A stretch of DNA of 64,000 bases, taken from contig NZ_JBIQOI010000001.1 in NCBI RefSeq assembly GCF_044197065.1, forward strand, positions 682,001-746,000, read 5' to 3'. Shown here piece by piece: positions 16,548-26,422 of the stretch. How positions within the stretch are numbered: position 1 is the first letter of the stretch; each line of letters begins with the position of its first letter. The notes below the pieces were generated by a model. That model did not search any database. It was given only the letters and a program-made list of their open reading frames with translations, and was not told where the DNA came from. Both the position numbers and the translations under genes were made by a program. This DNA comes from Kluyvera ascorbata_C. GTDB taxonomy: Bacteria > Pseudomonadota > Gammaproteobacteria > Enterobacterales > Enterobacteriaceae.

Positions 16548-18152
16548 ATGCTTTATCGTATTCGAATCTCTACCACGTTGTTTCTGATTTTGATTCTCTG
16601 CGGCATTTTGCAGATTGGCAGTAACGGACTCTCTTTTTGGGCTTTTCGCGATGGGCAGCAAAATATTTATCAGATAGACCAGAGCAGCCAGCAGCTGAAT
16701 ACCTTAACGGAATCACGCGCGGCAATGCTGCAGGCCAGCACCATGCTGAACAAAGCTGGCACGCTGACGGCGCTGAGCTATCCGCCGGATGAAGTGCGCG
16801 ACATCGTTGCTGACGTGAAACAGAATCTGTCGCAGGCCGACGCGCTGTTCCAGGGCTTTATGGCGCTGCCGCTGATGAGCGAGCACGATAAAGAACTCCA
16901 GGCCCAGACGGCGAAGACCTTTACCGCCTGGCATGAAATGTTAGCGCACCAGACGGCGTGGCTTGAGAACAACCAGCTGTCTGAGTTTGTCGCGGCACCG
17001 GTGCAGAAAGCGCAGGACCAGTTTGATAACGACTACGAAAGCTGGCGCAAAAATATCGAGAACTATGTATCTGCCGCGGAGCGCGAGAGTCAGAGCGACT
17101 ATCAACGTTCGACCATTATCTTTATTAGCATGGTGATTATCTCTGTGCTTATCACCGTCGGTGCGCTGTGGTGGGTGCGCCATATGGTGGTCAAGCCAAT
17201 GACCATCATCAGCAGCCATTTTGACAATATTGCTCATGGCAATCTGGCGCGTCCGATTGCCGTCTACGGTAAGAACGAAATCAGCGCCATTTTTGCCGGT
17301 CTGAAAGCCATGCAGCAGTCGCTGCGCGATACCGTCGGCCAGGTACGCGAAGGCAGCTATGCGATGCATACCGGCATTTCGGAAATTGCTGCGGGTAATA
17401 ACGATCTCTCCTCACGTACCGAACAGCAGGCGGCGTCGCTGGCACAAACGGCGGCCAGCATGGAGCAGCTCACGGCGACGGTCAGCCAGAACGCCGATAA
17501 CGCCCGCCAGGCCTCTAACCTGGCACACGGTGCGGCGGATACGGCGAAGCGCGGTGGTGAACAAGCGTCCCACGTGGCTCGTACTATGCAGAACATCGCT
17601 ACCAGTTCGCGCAAGATTAGCGACATTATCAGCGTAATTGACGGCATTGCCTTCCAGACCAATATTCTGGCGCTGAACGCGGCGGTGGAAGCGGCGCGTG
17701 CCGGTGAACAGGGGCGCGGCTTCGCCGTGGTGGCCGGTGAGGTAAGGAACCTGGCGAGCCGCAGCGCACAGGCAGCGAAAGAGATTAAAGGGCTGATTGA
17801 AGAATCGGTTGCCCGCGTGCAGGAAGGGTCCGCACTGGTGGAAACCTCCGCCAATACCATGACCGAGATTGTGCAGTCCGTGACCCGCGTCAATGACATC
17901 ATGGGTGAAATCGCCTCTGCCTCTGACGAGCAGCGTCGCGGGATTGAACAGGTCGCGCAGGCGGTAACGCAGATGGACCAGGTCACCCAGCAGAACGCCT
18001 CGCTGGTGGAAGAAGGTGCGGCGGCTACCCAGCAGTTGGCCGATCAGGCCGACCGCCTGACCAGCGTCGTCTCGGTATTTTCACTGGAAGAAATCAAAGC
18101 AGCGGCACCGCGTGAAAGCGTAGAGCTGGCTGCGGTACCCGCAGTTTCCTGA
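16548..18152 (+). CDS. tap: Methyl-accepting chemotaxis protein Tap (dipeptide receptor)
   Basis: 534-residue chemoreceptor that in E. coli signals dipeptides presented by DppA. The N-terminus RIRISTTLFLILILCGILQI and the sensor segment STMLNKAGTLTALSYPPDEV match E. coli Tap. The signalling tip is identical to Tar's. There is no NWETF tail (it ends in AAVPAVS), also true of E. coli Tap, so it depends on Tar for efficient methylation. ATG at 16548 behind AGGAG (16536-16540); the in-frame GTG at 16542 is too close to that site. Salmonella lacks tap. Confidence 0.95.
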   Translation: MLYRIRISTTLFLILILCGILQIGSNGLSFWAFRDGQQNIYQIDQSSQQLNTLTESRAAMLQASTMLNKAGTLTALSYPPDEVRDIVADVKQNLSQADALFQGFMALPLMSEHDKELQAQTAKTFTAWHEMLAHQTAWLENNQLSEFVAAPVQKAQDQFDNDYESWRKNIENYVSAAERESQSDYQRSTIIFISMVIISVLITVGALWWVRHMVVKPMTIISSHFDNIAHGNLARPIAVYGKNEISAIFAGLKAMQQSLRDTVGQVREGSYAMHTGISEIAAGNNDLSSRTEQQAASLAQTAASMEQLTATVSQNADNARQASNLAHGAADTAKRGGEQASHVARTMQNIATSSRKISDIISVIDGIAFQTNILALNAAVEAARAGEQGRGFAVVAGEVRNLASRSAQAAKEIKGLIEESVARVQEGSALVETSANTMTEIVQSVTRVNDIMGEIASASDEQRRGIEQVAQAVTQMDQVTQQNASLVEEGAAATQQLADQADRLTSVVSVFSLEEIKAAAPRESVELAAVPAVS

Positions 18153-18175
18153 ATGATGTGATGTAAGAAGGCGCT

Positions 18176-19042
18176 ATGACTGTATCTCTGCCAAATGGGC
18201 AATCGCAACTACTGAGCCAACTGACACAGCGCCTGACGCTCACCGACGGACAATTCCGTCGGATCTGTCAACTGATCTACCAGCGCGCCGGGATCGTGCT
18301 GGCCGATCATAAGCGTGACATGGTTTACAACCGTCTGGTGCGGCGTTTACGCACGCTGAACCTTGACGACTTTGGTCATTACCTCAGCCTGCTGGAGGCC
18401 AACGGCGACAGCCCTGAGTGGCAGGCATTTATTAACTCGCTCACCACCAACCTGACGGCCTTTTTCCGTGAGGCGCACCATTTTCCGACGCTTGCCGAGC
18501 ATGCGGCGCGTCGGCAGGGTGAGTATCGGGTGTGGAGCGCAGCGGCGTCGACGGGGGAGGAACCTTACTCCATCGCTATTACCCTCGCCGATACGCTGGG
18601 AACCGCGCCGGGCCGCTGGAAAGTGTTTGCCAGCGATATCGATACCGAAGTGCTGGAGAAAGCGCAAAGCGGTATTTACCGCATGGACGAGCTGAAAACG
18701 CTCTCCCAGCAGCAACTACAGCGCTATTTCATGCGCGGAACCGGGCCGCATTCGGGCCTGGTACGTGTGCGTTCTGAGCTGGCGAACTACGTGGATTTTT
18801 CCACGCTGAATTTGCTGAACGCTCACTACAACATACCCGGGCCGTTTGATGCGATCTTCTGTCGCAACGTGATGATCTATTTCGATAAGACCACGCAGCA
18901 GGAGATCCTTAAACGCTTTGTCCCGTTGCTGAAACCGGACGGGCTGCTGTTTGCCGGACACTCGGAAAACTTTAGCCATCTTGCCCGTGAGTTCAGCCTG
19001 CGTGGACAAACGGTCTATGCGTTAAGTAAGGGAAGAACATGA
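18176..19042 (+). CDS. cheR: Chemoreceptor glutamate methyltransferase CheR
   Basis: Transfers methyl groups from S-adenosylmethionine to receptor glutamates during adaptation. 288 residues: N-terminal helical domain (FRRICQLIYQRAGIVLADHK), SAM-binding Rossmann domain (VWSAAASTGEEPYSIAI) with the beta-subdomain that docks on NWETF, and FDAIFCRNVMIYFDKTT. Two residues longer than E. coli CheR. Overlaps cheB by 4 bases (ATGA). Confidence 0.97.
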   Translation: MTVSLPNGQSQLLSQLTQRLTLTDGQFRRICQLIYQRAGIVLADHKRDMVYNRLVRRLRTLNLDDFGHYLSLLEANGDSPEWQAFINSLTTNLTAFFREAHHFPTLAEHAARRQGEYRVWSAAASTGEEPYSIAITLADTLGTAPGRWKVFASDIDTEVLEKAQSGIYRMDELKTLSQQQLQRYFMRGTGPHSGLVRVRSELANYVDFSTLNLLNAHYNIPGPFDAIFCRNVMIYFDKTTQQEILKRFVPLLKPDGLLFAGHSENFSHLAREFSLRGQTVYALSKGRT

Positions 19043-20088
19043 AAAAAATAAGGGTCCTCTCTGTCGATGACTCCGCGCTGATGCGGCAAATCATGACGGA
19101 AATAATCAACGAGCATGACGACATGGAGATGGTCGCGACCGCGCCCGACCCGCTGGTGGCTCGTGACCTGATAAAAAAATTTAATCCTGATGTATTAACG
19201 CTGGACGTGGAAATGCCGCGCATGGATGGCCTCGATTTCCTCGAAAAACTGATGCGTCTGCGCCCAATGCCGGTGGTGATGGTCTCTTCGCTGACCGGGA
19301 AAGGCTCGGAAGTCACGCTACGCGCGCTGGAGCTGGGGGCCGTGGATTTTGTCACCAAGCCACAGTTGGGTATTCGCGAAGGGATGCTGGCTTACAGCGA
19401 AACCATTGCCGAGAAGGTGCGTGCCGCTTCGCGCGCGCGTATTAGCGCCCATAAGCCGCTGCCTGTACCGGCGACGCTCAAAGCCGGCCCGCTGCTGAGC
19501 TCTGAAAAATTGATTGCCATTGGCGCCTCAACCGGTGGTACCGAGGCGATTCGTCATGTGCTGCAGCCGCTGCCGCTTTCAAGCCCTGCGCTGCTGATAA
19601 CCCAGCATATGCCACCGGGTTTTACCCGCTCGTTCGCCGAGCGTCTGAACAAGCTGTGTCAGATAACGGTAAAAGAAGCTGAAGACGGCGAGCGCGTCCT
19701 GCCTGGCCACGCCTACATTGCGCCGGGCGATAAACATATGGAACTCGCGCGTAGCGGGGCCAACTATCAAATCAAAATTCACGACGGGCCGCCGGTTAAT
19801 CGCCATCGCCCGTCGGTCGATGTGCTGTTTCATTCGGTTGCGAAGCACGCGGGGCGCAACGCCGTAGGGGTCATCCTCACCGGCATGGGCAACGACGGTG
19901 CGGCCGGGATGCATGCCATGTTTCAGGCGGGCGCCTGGACCATTGCGCAGAATGAAGCCAGTTGTGTGGTGTTCGGCATGCCGCGTGAGGCCATCAATAC
20001 CGGTGGCGTCAGCGAAGTGGTCGATCTTAGCCAGGTAAGCCAGCAGATGCTGGCAAAAATCAGTGCCGGACAGGCAATACGTATTTGA
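19039..20088 (+). CDS. cheB: Chemotaxis response regulator methylesterase/glutamine deamidase CheB
   Basis: Removes receptor methyl groups and deamidates receptor glutamines when phosphorylated by CheA. 349 residues: receiver domain with Asp10/Asp11 and phospho-acceptor Asp56 (LTLDVEMPRMDG), a linker, then the esterase domain with the nucleophile serine in IGASTGGTEAI, a histidine in TQHMPPGFT and an aspartate in GMGNDGAAGM. Length equals E. coli CheB. cheY follows after 16 bases. Confidence 0.97.
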   Translation: MKKIRVLSVDDSALMRQIMTEIINEHDDMEMVATAPDPLVARDLIKKFNPDVLTLDVEMPRMDGLDFLEKLMRLRPMPVVMVSSLTGKGSEVTLRALELGAVDFVTKPQLGIREGMLAYSETIAEKVRAASRARISAHKPLPVPATLKAGPLLSSEKLIAIGASTGGTEAIRHVLQPLPLSSPALLITQHMPPGFTRSFAERLNKLCQITVKEAEDGERVLPGHAYIAPGDKHMELARSGANYQIKIHDGPPVNRHRPSVDVLFHSVAKHAGRNAVGVILTGMGNDGAAGMHAMFQAGAWTIAQNEASCVVFGMPREAINTGGVSEVVDLSQVSQQMLAKISAGQAIRI

Positions 20089-20104
20089 TCAGGAGAATTA
20101 TTTT

Positions 20105-20494
20105 ATGGCGGATAAAGAGCTTAAGTTTTTGGTTGTGGATGACTTTTCCACCATGCGTCGCATCGTACGCAACCTGTTAAAAGAGCTGGGATTTAACAAC
20201 GTTGAAGAAGCGGAAGACGGCGTGGACGCGCTGAATAAGCTGCAGGCGGGCGGGTTTGGCTTCGTGATTTCTGACTGGAACATGCCAAACATGGATGGTC
20301 TTGAACTGCTGAAAACCATTCGTGCCGACGGTGCAATGGCGGCCATGCCGGTACTGATGGTGACGGCAGAAGCGAAAAAAGAGAACATTATTGCTGCCGC
20401 GCAGGCAGGGGCCAGTGGCTACGTGGTGAAACCGTTTACCGCTGCGACGCTGGAAGAGAAGCTGAACAAAATCTTCGAGAAACTGGGCATGTAA
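20105..20494 (+). CDS. cheY: Chemotaxis response regulator CheY
   Basis: Single-domain receiver that, when phosphorylated, binds FliM and switches the motor to clockwise. From the ATG at 20105 (behind AGGAG, 20091-20095) the protein is 129 residues, as in E. coli. The acidic pocket Asp12/Asp13, phospho-acceptor Asp57 (VISDWNMPNMDG), the switch threonine (LMVTAEA) and the lysine in GYVVKPF are intact. An in-frame ATG 42 bases upstream, inside cheB, is rejected. Confidence 0.98.
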   Translation: MADKELKFLVVDDFSTMRRIVRNLLKELGFNNVEEAEDGVDALNKLQAGGFGFVISDWNMPNMDGLELLKTIRADGAMAAMPVLMVTAEAKKENIIAAAQAGASGYVVKPFTAATLEEKLNKIFEKLGM

Positions 20495-20504
20495 GGTGAC
20501 GAAC

Positions 20505-21149
20505 ATGATGCAATCTTCCATCAAGCCCGGCGATGAACACTCAGCCGCGGATATTATCAGCCGTATTGGCAATCTGACCCGTATGCTGCGTGACAGTCTG
20601 CGCGAGCTGGGTCTGGACCAGGCGATTGCGGAAGCGGCAGAGGCGATACCCGATGCCCGCGATCGTCTCGATTACGTGGTACAGATGACCGCGCAGGCGG
20701 CTGAACGCGCGCTCAACAGCGTTGAGGCGTCGCAGCCGCATCAGGATGAAATGGAGAAGGGCGCAAAAGCATTGACCAAGCGCTGGGATGAGTGGTTTGA
20801 AAACCCGATTGAGCTTGCCGATGCCCGTGAACTGGTGACCGATACGCGCAAATACCTTGGTGATGTGCCGGGTCATACCAGCTTTACCAACGCGCAGCTG
20901 CTCGACATCATGATGGCGCAGGATTTCCAGGACCTGACGGGCCAGGTTATCAAGCGCATGATGGATGTGATTCAGGAGATCGAGCGTCAGCTGCTGATGG
21001 TGCTGCTGGAAAACATCCCGGAACAGGGCGCTCGCCAGAAACGTGAAAATGACAGCCTGCTCAACGGACCGCAGGTCGACACCTCCAAAGCGGGCGTCGT
21101 TGCCAGCCAGGATCAGGTGGACGACCTGCTGGACAGCCTCGGCTTCTAA
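20505..21149 (+). CDS. cheZ: CheY-P phosphatase CheZ
   Basis: Dephosphorylates CheY-P at the receptor array. 214 residues, the E. coli length, forming a long helical hairpin; the catalytic segment MMAQDFQDLTGQVIKRMMD carries the active-site Gln and Asp. The C-terminal DQVDDLLDSLGF is the CheY-binding helix. Start at the ATG at 20505 (AAGG at 20493-20496); the GTG at 20496 overlaps that ribosome site. Last gene of the tar operon. Confidence 0.98.
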   Translation: MMQSSIKPGDEHSAADIISRIGNLTRMLRDSLRELGLDQAIAEAAEAIPDARDRLDYVVQMTAQAAERALNSVEASQPHQDEMEKGAKALTKRWDEWFENPIELADARELVTDTRKYLGDVPGHTSFTNAQLLDIMMAQDFQDLTGQVIKRMMDVIQEIERQLLMVLLENIPEQGARQKRENDSLLNGPQVDTSKAGVVASQDQVDDLLDSLGF

Positions 21150-21466
21150 GCCTATATATCCTGGACGCCGGTTTTTGCCCGGCACCGCCCCGGAGTCGGC
21201 GTGACCGCCTCGTCCGGGCTACGCCTCGTATGTAGCCCGGCCGAGCGAATGCGACGCCGGGGACATTCTACGTCACCCCCCTGCATTTCCCGAAAATGAA
21301 ACCAGCGTCACGCTGGCTTACGCCTGAGTGCCACCCCGATATATAGACTTGTCATAATTATTACGTTTAAATAGTTATCAATGAGACCTGAAACAATATT
21401 TATTTTTCAATCCTTGCTATTAGTTAAGGTCGGAATGTTATTGCCCAAATAAAATCGGGAGTGCTC
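21150..21466. other. Intergenic region cheZ to the AraC-type regulator
   Basis: Holds an imperfect family A palindrome (21188-21262) just after cheZ, then an AT-rich stretch with a weak KdgR-like sequence, TGAAACAATATTTATTT (21389-21405), about 60 bases before the regulator gene. No terminator with a clean T-tract was seen after cheZ. Confidence 0.45.
21188..21262. repeat. Dispersed palindrome, family A, copy 3 (imperfect)
   Basis: Left arm CGGAGTCGGCGTGACCGCC ... TCCGGGCTAC and right arm GTAGCCCGGCCGAGCGAATG ... GACGCCGGGG pair with several mismatches. It marks the boundary between cheZ and the rhamnoside cassette. Confidence 0.65.
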
Positions 21467-22318
21467 ATGCGGATATTACGAGATAGTGATTTCTTTCACT
21501 CTGATCAACATGCATTTTGTCTTTTCACCATGAATAATCAGCTAATGGAAGGTGTGCATGGGCATGAATTTGATGAGCTGGTGATTGTCCGCGATGGCAG
21601 CGGGTTTCATATTATTAATGATATTGTCCACTTTATTTGTAAGGGTGATTTCTTTCTCGTTACAAAAAATGATACGCATAGCTACGTTTCCACTAATCAT
21701 CTTTCGGTGATTAATATATTAATTCGTAGGAATCACAATTTTCATTTTTTACAGCATATCGACATCCTGCTGCAATGCGTGAAAACGCAGTTGCAGTCTC
21801 GCAACGACCGCACCCTGACTTCGGGTGCGCTTGCCAATATCGAGGCCTGGAGCGAACAGATCGTTGCGCGTAACGAAAACGACTACGACGCGCTCTATTT
21901 TTCGCAATGTGAAGCGGCATTCCTCAACGTGATTACCACGCTCTGTCAGTGTGGATACCAGGCGGAGGCGCTTAACGCGGAAGAGAGAGGACGGGCGAGC
22001 CTTATCAGGACGCTCAAATCTCACAGTCTTCGACAACTCGATTGGGCCGCGCTGAGCGATGATAGCGGCGTCGCGCGACGCACCATGTTTCGCTTTATTA
22101 AACGCATTACCGGCTATACCCCGGTAAGATTTCAGATGCTGTTTCGGGTTCTTAAAGCTCAGGAGTTGCTACGCACCACCGATAAAACGGTGAGTGAAAT
22201 AGCCGCACGCTGCGGTTTTATGAATGGCGTCCGATTAACCGAATCATACCGACGATATTTTAATTATTCACCGACTCATGAACGGGAACTGCATTCTCGC
22301 GTGTTAACGCAGATCTGA
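21467..22318 (+). CDS. AraC/XylS-family transcriptional regulator
   Basis: 283 residues with the RhaS/RhaR-like layout: an N-terminal cupin-type sugar-sensing domain (HGHEFDELVIVRDGSGFHII) and a C-terminal double helix-turn-helix (about 185-280) with TVSEIAARCGFMNGVRLTESYRRYFNYSPT. ATG at 21467 behind GGGAG (21457-21461). It lies just upstream of an MFS permease and an alpha-L-rhamnosidase on the same strand, so it probably activates them in response to L-rhamnose or a rhamnoside. It is not the core rhaS or rhaR, which accompany rhaBAD. Confidence 0.85.
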   Translation: MRILRDSDFFHSDQHAFCLFTMNNQLMEGVHGHEFDELVIVRDGSGFHIINDIVHFICKGDFFLVTKNDTHSYVSTNHLSVINILIRRNHNFHFLQHIDILLQCVKTQLQSRNDRTLTSGALANIEAWSEQIVARNENDYDALYFSQCEAAFLNVITTLCQCGYQAEALNAEERGRASLIRTLKSHSLRQLDWAALSDDSGVARRTMFRFIKRITGYTPVRFQMLFRVLKAQELLRTTDKTVSEIAARCGFMNGVRLTESYRRYFNYSPTHERELHSRVLTQI

Positions 22319-22426
22319 TTTTCGGCTAATAACAACAATAAAACTGCTGCAATTTTATCTCAACAATCGTCGTGAGAGGGGATTCTGCACGCTTCTCCTT
22401 TCGCTCTCAGCATTAAGGGATTCGTC

Positions 22427-23728
22427 ATGGCAAAAAATAATACGCCCGGCCCCTGGTATATTGGGGTGGTGTCAGGAATGGCATCGTATATCGATTCGGC
22501 GGCCATTGTTTCTAATGGTACCGCGCTGGTTATTTATCAAAAAACCATTGGCCTTACCGCACTGGAAATTGGCATTTTATCCGGCTTGTTAACCCTCTGT
22601 ATTGCCGCCGGCGCGTTCTGCGGCGGCCGTCTTGGCGACCGTATTGGGCGACGGAATGTCTTTATTATCACGATGGCGATGATCGTCTTCGGTACGCTGG
22701 CGTTAGCCTTTGGACTGAGCTTTCATTTCCTGCTGCTTGGTACCCTGCTGGTGGGGTTAGCGACGGGGGCTGATTTACCGGTTTCGCTGGCGACGATCTC
22801 GGAAGCCGCCTCTGACGACAATCGCGGCAAGATTATCGGACTCTCGAATCTGCTCTGGCTGGTGGGTATCGGCGCGACGATGGGCATCTCGGCGGTGGTA
22901 GGCGACTGGGGGCAGATTGGCGCGCAAATTATGTATTTGCACGTCGGTCTGGTGGCAGCAGTGTTGCTGATTCTGCGCTGGTCCATTCCCGAATCACCGC
23001 TGTGGCTGGCCGCGCGCGATGAACAGCGGCGGGGCGTGGCGACCGTGCGCGCCCAGAAAAGCGGCTGGCGCGACCTGCTTGACGCGAAATATCTATGGCC
23101 GTTTCTCTCGCTGTGCGCCTTTTACACTTTTACCAATCTGGCGGCTAACACCGGCGGGCAGTTTGGCACCTTTGTGGCCGTCAACGTTGTCGGCATCTCG
23201 GTCAGTACCAACTCGCTGTGGGGGCTGCTTATTTTGCCCGTGAGTGTGGCATCGGGTCTGCTGTTTATGCGCATTGTGGATACCGACAAACGTATTCCCT
23301 TTTTCATCTTCGGCGCGGTGATGATGTCCGGCGGTTACTTCGTGCCTGTGCTGCTGAATTTTTCCCCGCTCTCCTGGTTCTGTTGCCTGCTGTTTACCAA
23401 CATCGGCACCGGTTTTGCCTTTGAAGGGATTATGAAGGTGTGGGCTCAGGAGTCGTTTCCGACCATGCTGCGCGCCACCGCACAAGGGGTTATTGTCGGC
23501 GTGGCCCGTTTGACCTGCGGGCTGCTGGCCTTCGTGACACCGGTGCTGCTGAGTGCCGGACCGATAGTCCTTTATTGCCTGCTGACGGCAGTTGTGGTGG
23601 CCGGAATGGTTATCGGCTGGCTCTGCTTCCACGGCAGGCAGCGCAATGAATTTAATGCAGAAACGGAAATGGTCGCCGCGCCTGGGGCCACCGTTTCTTC
23701 ACGCGACACTATGCGGGCAAAAGCCTGA
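22427..23728 (+). CDS. MFS sugar-porter-type transporter, probable rhamnoside permease
   Basis: 433-residue inner-membrane protein with about twelve hydrophobic helices and the MFS loop motif GGRLGDRIGRRNVF after helix 2. PESPLWLAARDEQRRG after helix 6 is the PESPRWL motif of sugar porters. ATG at 22427 behind AAGGGA (22415-22420). The rhamnosidase gene starts 26 bases after its stop, so they are co-transcribed. The substrate is inferred only from that neighbour: a rhamnosyl glycoside or short rhamno-oligosaccharide. Confidence 0.82.
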   Translation: MAKNNTPGPWYIGVVSGMASYIDSAAIVSNGTALVIYQKTIGLTALEIGILSGLLTLCIAAGAFCGGRLGDRIGRRNVFIITMAMIVFGTLALAFGLSFHFLLLGTLLVGLATGADLPVSLATISEAASDDNRGKIIGLSNLLWLVGIGATMGISAVVGDWGQIGAQIMYLHVGLVAAVLLILRWSIPESPLWLAARDEQRRGVATVRAQKSGWRDLLDAKYLWPFLSLCAFYTFTNLAANTGGQFGTFVAVNVVGISVSTNSLWGLLILPVSVASGLLFMRIVDTDKRIPFFIFGAVMMSGGYFVPVLLNFSPLSWFCCLLFTNIGTGFAFEGIMKVWAQESFPTMLRATAQGVIVGVARLTCGLLAFVTPVLLSAGPIVLYCLLTAVVVAGMVIGWLCFHGRQRNEFNAETEMVAAPGATVSSRDTMRAKA

Positions 23729-23754
23729 AAAATGAAGTCATTGAGGAAATCACT

Positions 23755-26418
23755 ATGTTGGCCGTAGAAAAAGTCACGCTCAATTATGAAACCACGCTAG
23801 CGGGTTGCGAAACGCTTCCGGTATTTGGCTGGATTATCAGTAGCGCGCTGCGCAACGTGGTTCAGCGCAGTTGGCGGTTACAGCTGTCGACGTCGACGCA
23901 GTTTAAGGAACTGCTGTATGACAGCGGCGAAATGCACGACGAACGTTCCAATAACATCGTCCTGGCGGATATTGAATGTGCCCCTTCAACCCGCTACTAC
24001 GTGCGGGTGAAGATTACCGATAATCACGGACAGGCAAGCGACTGGAGCCCGGAAGCGTCCTTTATTTCCGGGCTGCCTGCCGCGGCGTGGCAGGGCGATT
24101 TTATCTCAGCGGAAACGCCGCAGGAGAAGGAATCCTCAAAAGGGACGTTGCTGCGCCATGATTTTAGCGTGCCGCAGGACAACGACATTGTCTCGGCGGT
24201 GGTTCACGCCAGCGCATTGGGGCTGTATCAATTGTGGATCAACGGCGAAAAGGTAGGGTGCGATGAACTCGCGCCGGGCTGGACCAGCTATCACCATCAT
24301 CTTCTGTATCAGACCTGGGACGTTACTGAGCATCTGCGCCGTGGGGACAACACCCTTGGCGCGATGGTGGGTGTCGGCTGGTATAAAGGTGATATGAGCT
24401 TTAACCGCTACCGTAATTACTACGGCGAGCAGACCGGTTTTATTTGTCACCTGGTGGTGACGCTGCGTGACGGGAGTCAGCGGGTGATCGCCAGCGGCGC
24501 TGACTGGCAGGCGAGCGATTCGGCAGTCCTGTTCTCCGAAATTTACGACGGTGAAATTTACGATGCGCGCCGCGAGCAGCGCGGTTGGTGCGAACCTGGC
24601 TTTGACGCCCGGGGCTGGCGCGCGGTGAGCGTACTTGCCGCAGACCGTGCGGTGCTGAAACCCCAGACCGCTTGCCCGGTAAGGGAAATAGAGCGGATCG
24701 CGCCGTGGTCACTGTTTACTACGCCGAAGGGGGAAACGGTGCTCGATTTTGGCCAGAACCTCAGCGGCTGGGTTGAATTTAGCGTGCGAGGAGCCGCGGG
24801 TGATAACGTATCGCTACGCCATTTTGAAGTTCTCGACGCGGAAGGGAACGTTTATCTGGCGAACCTGAGAACGGCAAAACAGCGGGTTGACTATACCCTG
24901 CGCGGAGGGGAGGAGGAGCGATATCATCCGCACTTCACCTTCCAGGGTTTCCGCTATGTGATGATTGAACGCTGGCCGGGAACGCCGAAGCTCGACGATT
25001 TTGTGGCAGTGGTGCTGCATTCCGCGATGACCCCAACCGGTTCAATTGAAACCTCAAATGCTGAACTTAATCAGCTGCATCACAATATTCTCTGGGGGCT
25101 GAAGGGTAACTTTGTCGATATTCCGACAGACTGCCCGCAGCGAGACGAACGCCTTGGCTGGACCGGGGACGCGCAGATTTTCTGTCGTACCGCCAGCTAT
25201 CTGATGCAGACCAGAACCTTCTTTGCCAAATGGCTGGAAGACCTGCAACACGATCAAACGCCGGAAGGCGGTGTGCCGCACGTCATCCCGGATATCCTGA
25301 CGGGCAAATGCGATAACGACCGTTTTCTGTCGCACGGGCGTACCCATTCCTCGGCGGCCTGGGCGGATGCGGCCGTCATCAACCCCTGGACGCTCTATCT
25401 GATGTATGGAGATACCCAAACGCTGGCGCGCCAGTACGGCAGCATGAAGGCGTGGGTGGAGTTTATGCAGGCGAATGCGGTCGACAATATGTGGTCGTGG
25501 AAGCTGCAGTTTGGTGACTGGGTGGCGCTGGATGCCCGCGAGGGGAGTTATTTTGGCGCAACGCCGAATGAACTGACCTGCATGGCTTACTATGCGTTAT
25601 CAACGCTGCTGCTGGCGAAGTCGGCGAAAGTCCTTGGTCATGTGGAAGACGCGGAACGCTACGCGGCGCTGCATGCGTCGATTGTTGACAGCTTCCACCG
25701 CGAGTTCTTTACCCCGAACGGCAGGCTGGCGGCGAGAACGCAGACCGCACACATTCTGGCGCTTTACTTCCAGCTGGTGCCGGAGGCCTACCGTGAACGC
25801 ACGGTGCAAACCTTGCTGACATTATTGGAAGAGCAGGATGGGCACCTGGTGACCGGATTCGTCGGCACGCCTTATTTCTGCCATGCGCTCAGTGAGAACG
25901 GCCAGGCTGATGCGGCGTGGCGGCTCCTGATGAAGGACGATTTCCCCTCCTGGCTCTATCAGGTGAAAGCTGGGGCCACGACCATCTGGGAGCACTGGGA
26001 CGGCGTGAAGCCGGACGGCACCATGTGGAGCCCGGACATGAACTCGTTCAACCACTATGCCTACGGCGCCATCGGCGAATGGCTGTATCGCGCGGCGGCG
26101 GGCTTCAATACCGCAGAGGATGCGCCAGGCTTTAGGCACTCGGTGCTGCACCCGATTCCCGGCGGTGATTTGGCCTGGCTGAAAGCGCGCTACGCCTCGG
26201 TATATGGCGATATCAGCGTGCACTGGACGCAGGAGACGGCGCAGGAAGGCCAGACGATAACCCTCGAGGTGGAGATCCCGGCGAATACCCGCTCGACGCT
26301 GGTGCTGGATCGAGCGCATACGCTGCTGGAGACGGATGGCCTCGACTTTACGCCATCATCGGCGGGCTATTGCGCTGAAGTGGGCTCAGGCCGCTACCGG
26401 GTTATCTTCCTGCGCTAA
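23755..26418 (+). CDS. Alpha-L-rhamnosidase, glycoside hydrolase family 78
   Basis: 887-residue enzyme that removes terminal alpha-L-rhamnose by inversion. The order is N-terminal beta domains (fibronectin-like, then the carbohydrate-binding region with VSAVVHASALGLYQLWING), the (alpha/alpha)6 barrel, and a C-terminal beta domain. The catalytic segment DCPQRDERLGWTGDAQ holds the conserved Asp/Glu cluster with the general acid; the second acidic residue of the family lies in TTIWEHWDGVKPDG. There is no signal peptide, so it works in the cytoplasm on an imported substrate. Start ATG 23755 with GAGGAAA upstream. Last gene of the cassette; a REP palindrome follows. Confidence 0.92.
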   Translation: MLAVEKVTLNYETTLAGCETLPVFGWIISSALRNVVQRSWRLQLSTSTQFKELLYDSGEMHDERSNNIVLADIECAPSTRYYVRVKITDNHGQASDWSPEASFISGLPAAAWQGDFISAETPQEKESSKGTLLRHDFSVPQDNDIVSAVVHASALGLYQLWINGEKVGCDELAPGWTSYHHHLLYQTWDVTEHLRRGDNTLGAMVGVGWYKGDMSFNRYRNYYGEQTGFICHLVVTLRDGSQRVIASGADWQASDSAVLFSEIYDGEIYDARREQRGWCEPGFDARGWRAVSVLAADRAVLKPQTACPVREIERIAPWSLFTTPKGETVLDFGQNLSGWVEFSVRGAAGDNVSLRHFEVLDAEGNVYLANLRTAKQRVDYTLRGGEEERYHPHFTFQGFRYVMIERWPGTPKLDDFVAVVLHSAMTPTGSIETSNAELNQLHHNILWGLKGNFVDIPTDCPQRDERLGWTGDAQIFCRTASYLMQTRTFFAKWLEDLQHDQTPEGGVPHVIPDILTGKCDNDRFLSHGRTHSSAAWADAAVINPWTLYLMYGDTQTLARQYGSMKAWVEFMQANAVDNMWSWKLQFGDWVALDAREGSYFGATPNELTCMAYYALSTLLLAKSAKVLGHVEDAERYAALHASIVDSFHREFFTPNGRLAARTQTAHILALYFQLVPEAYRERTVQTLLTLLEEQDGHLVTGFVGTPYFCHALSENGQADAAWRLLMKDDFPSWLYQVKAGATTIWEHWDGVKPDGTMWSPDMNSFNHYAYGAIGEWLYRAAAGFNTAEDAPGFRHSVLHPIPGGDLAWLKARYASVYGDISVHWTQETAQEGQTITLEVEIPANTRSTLVLDRAHTLLETDGLDFTPSSAGYCAEVGSGRYRVIFLR

Positions 26419-26422
26419 TCAT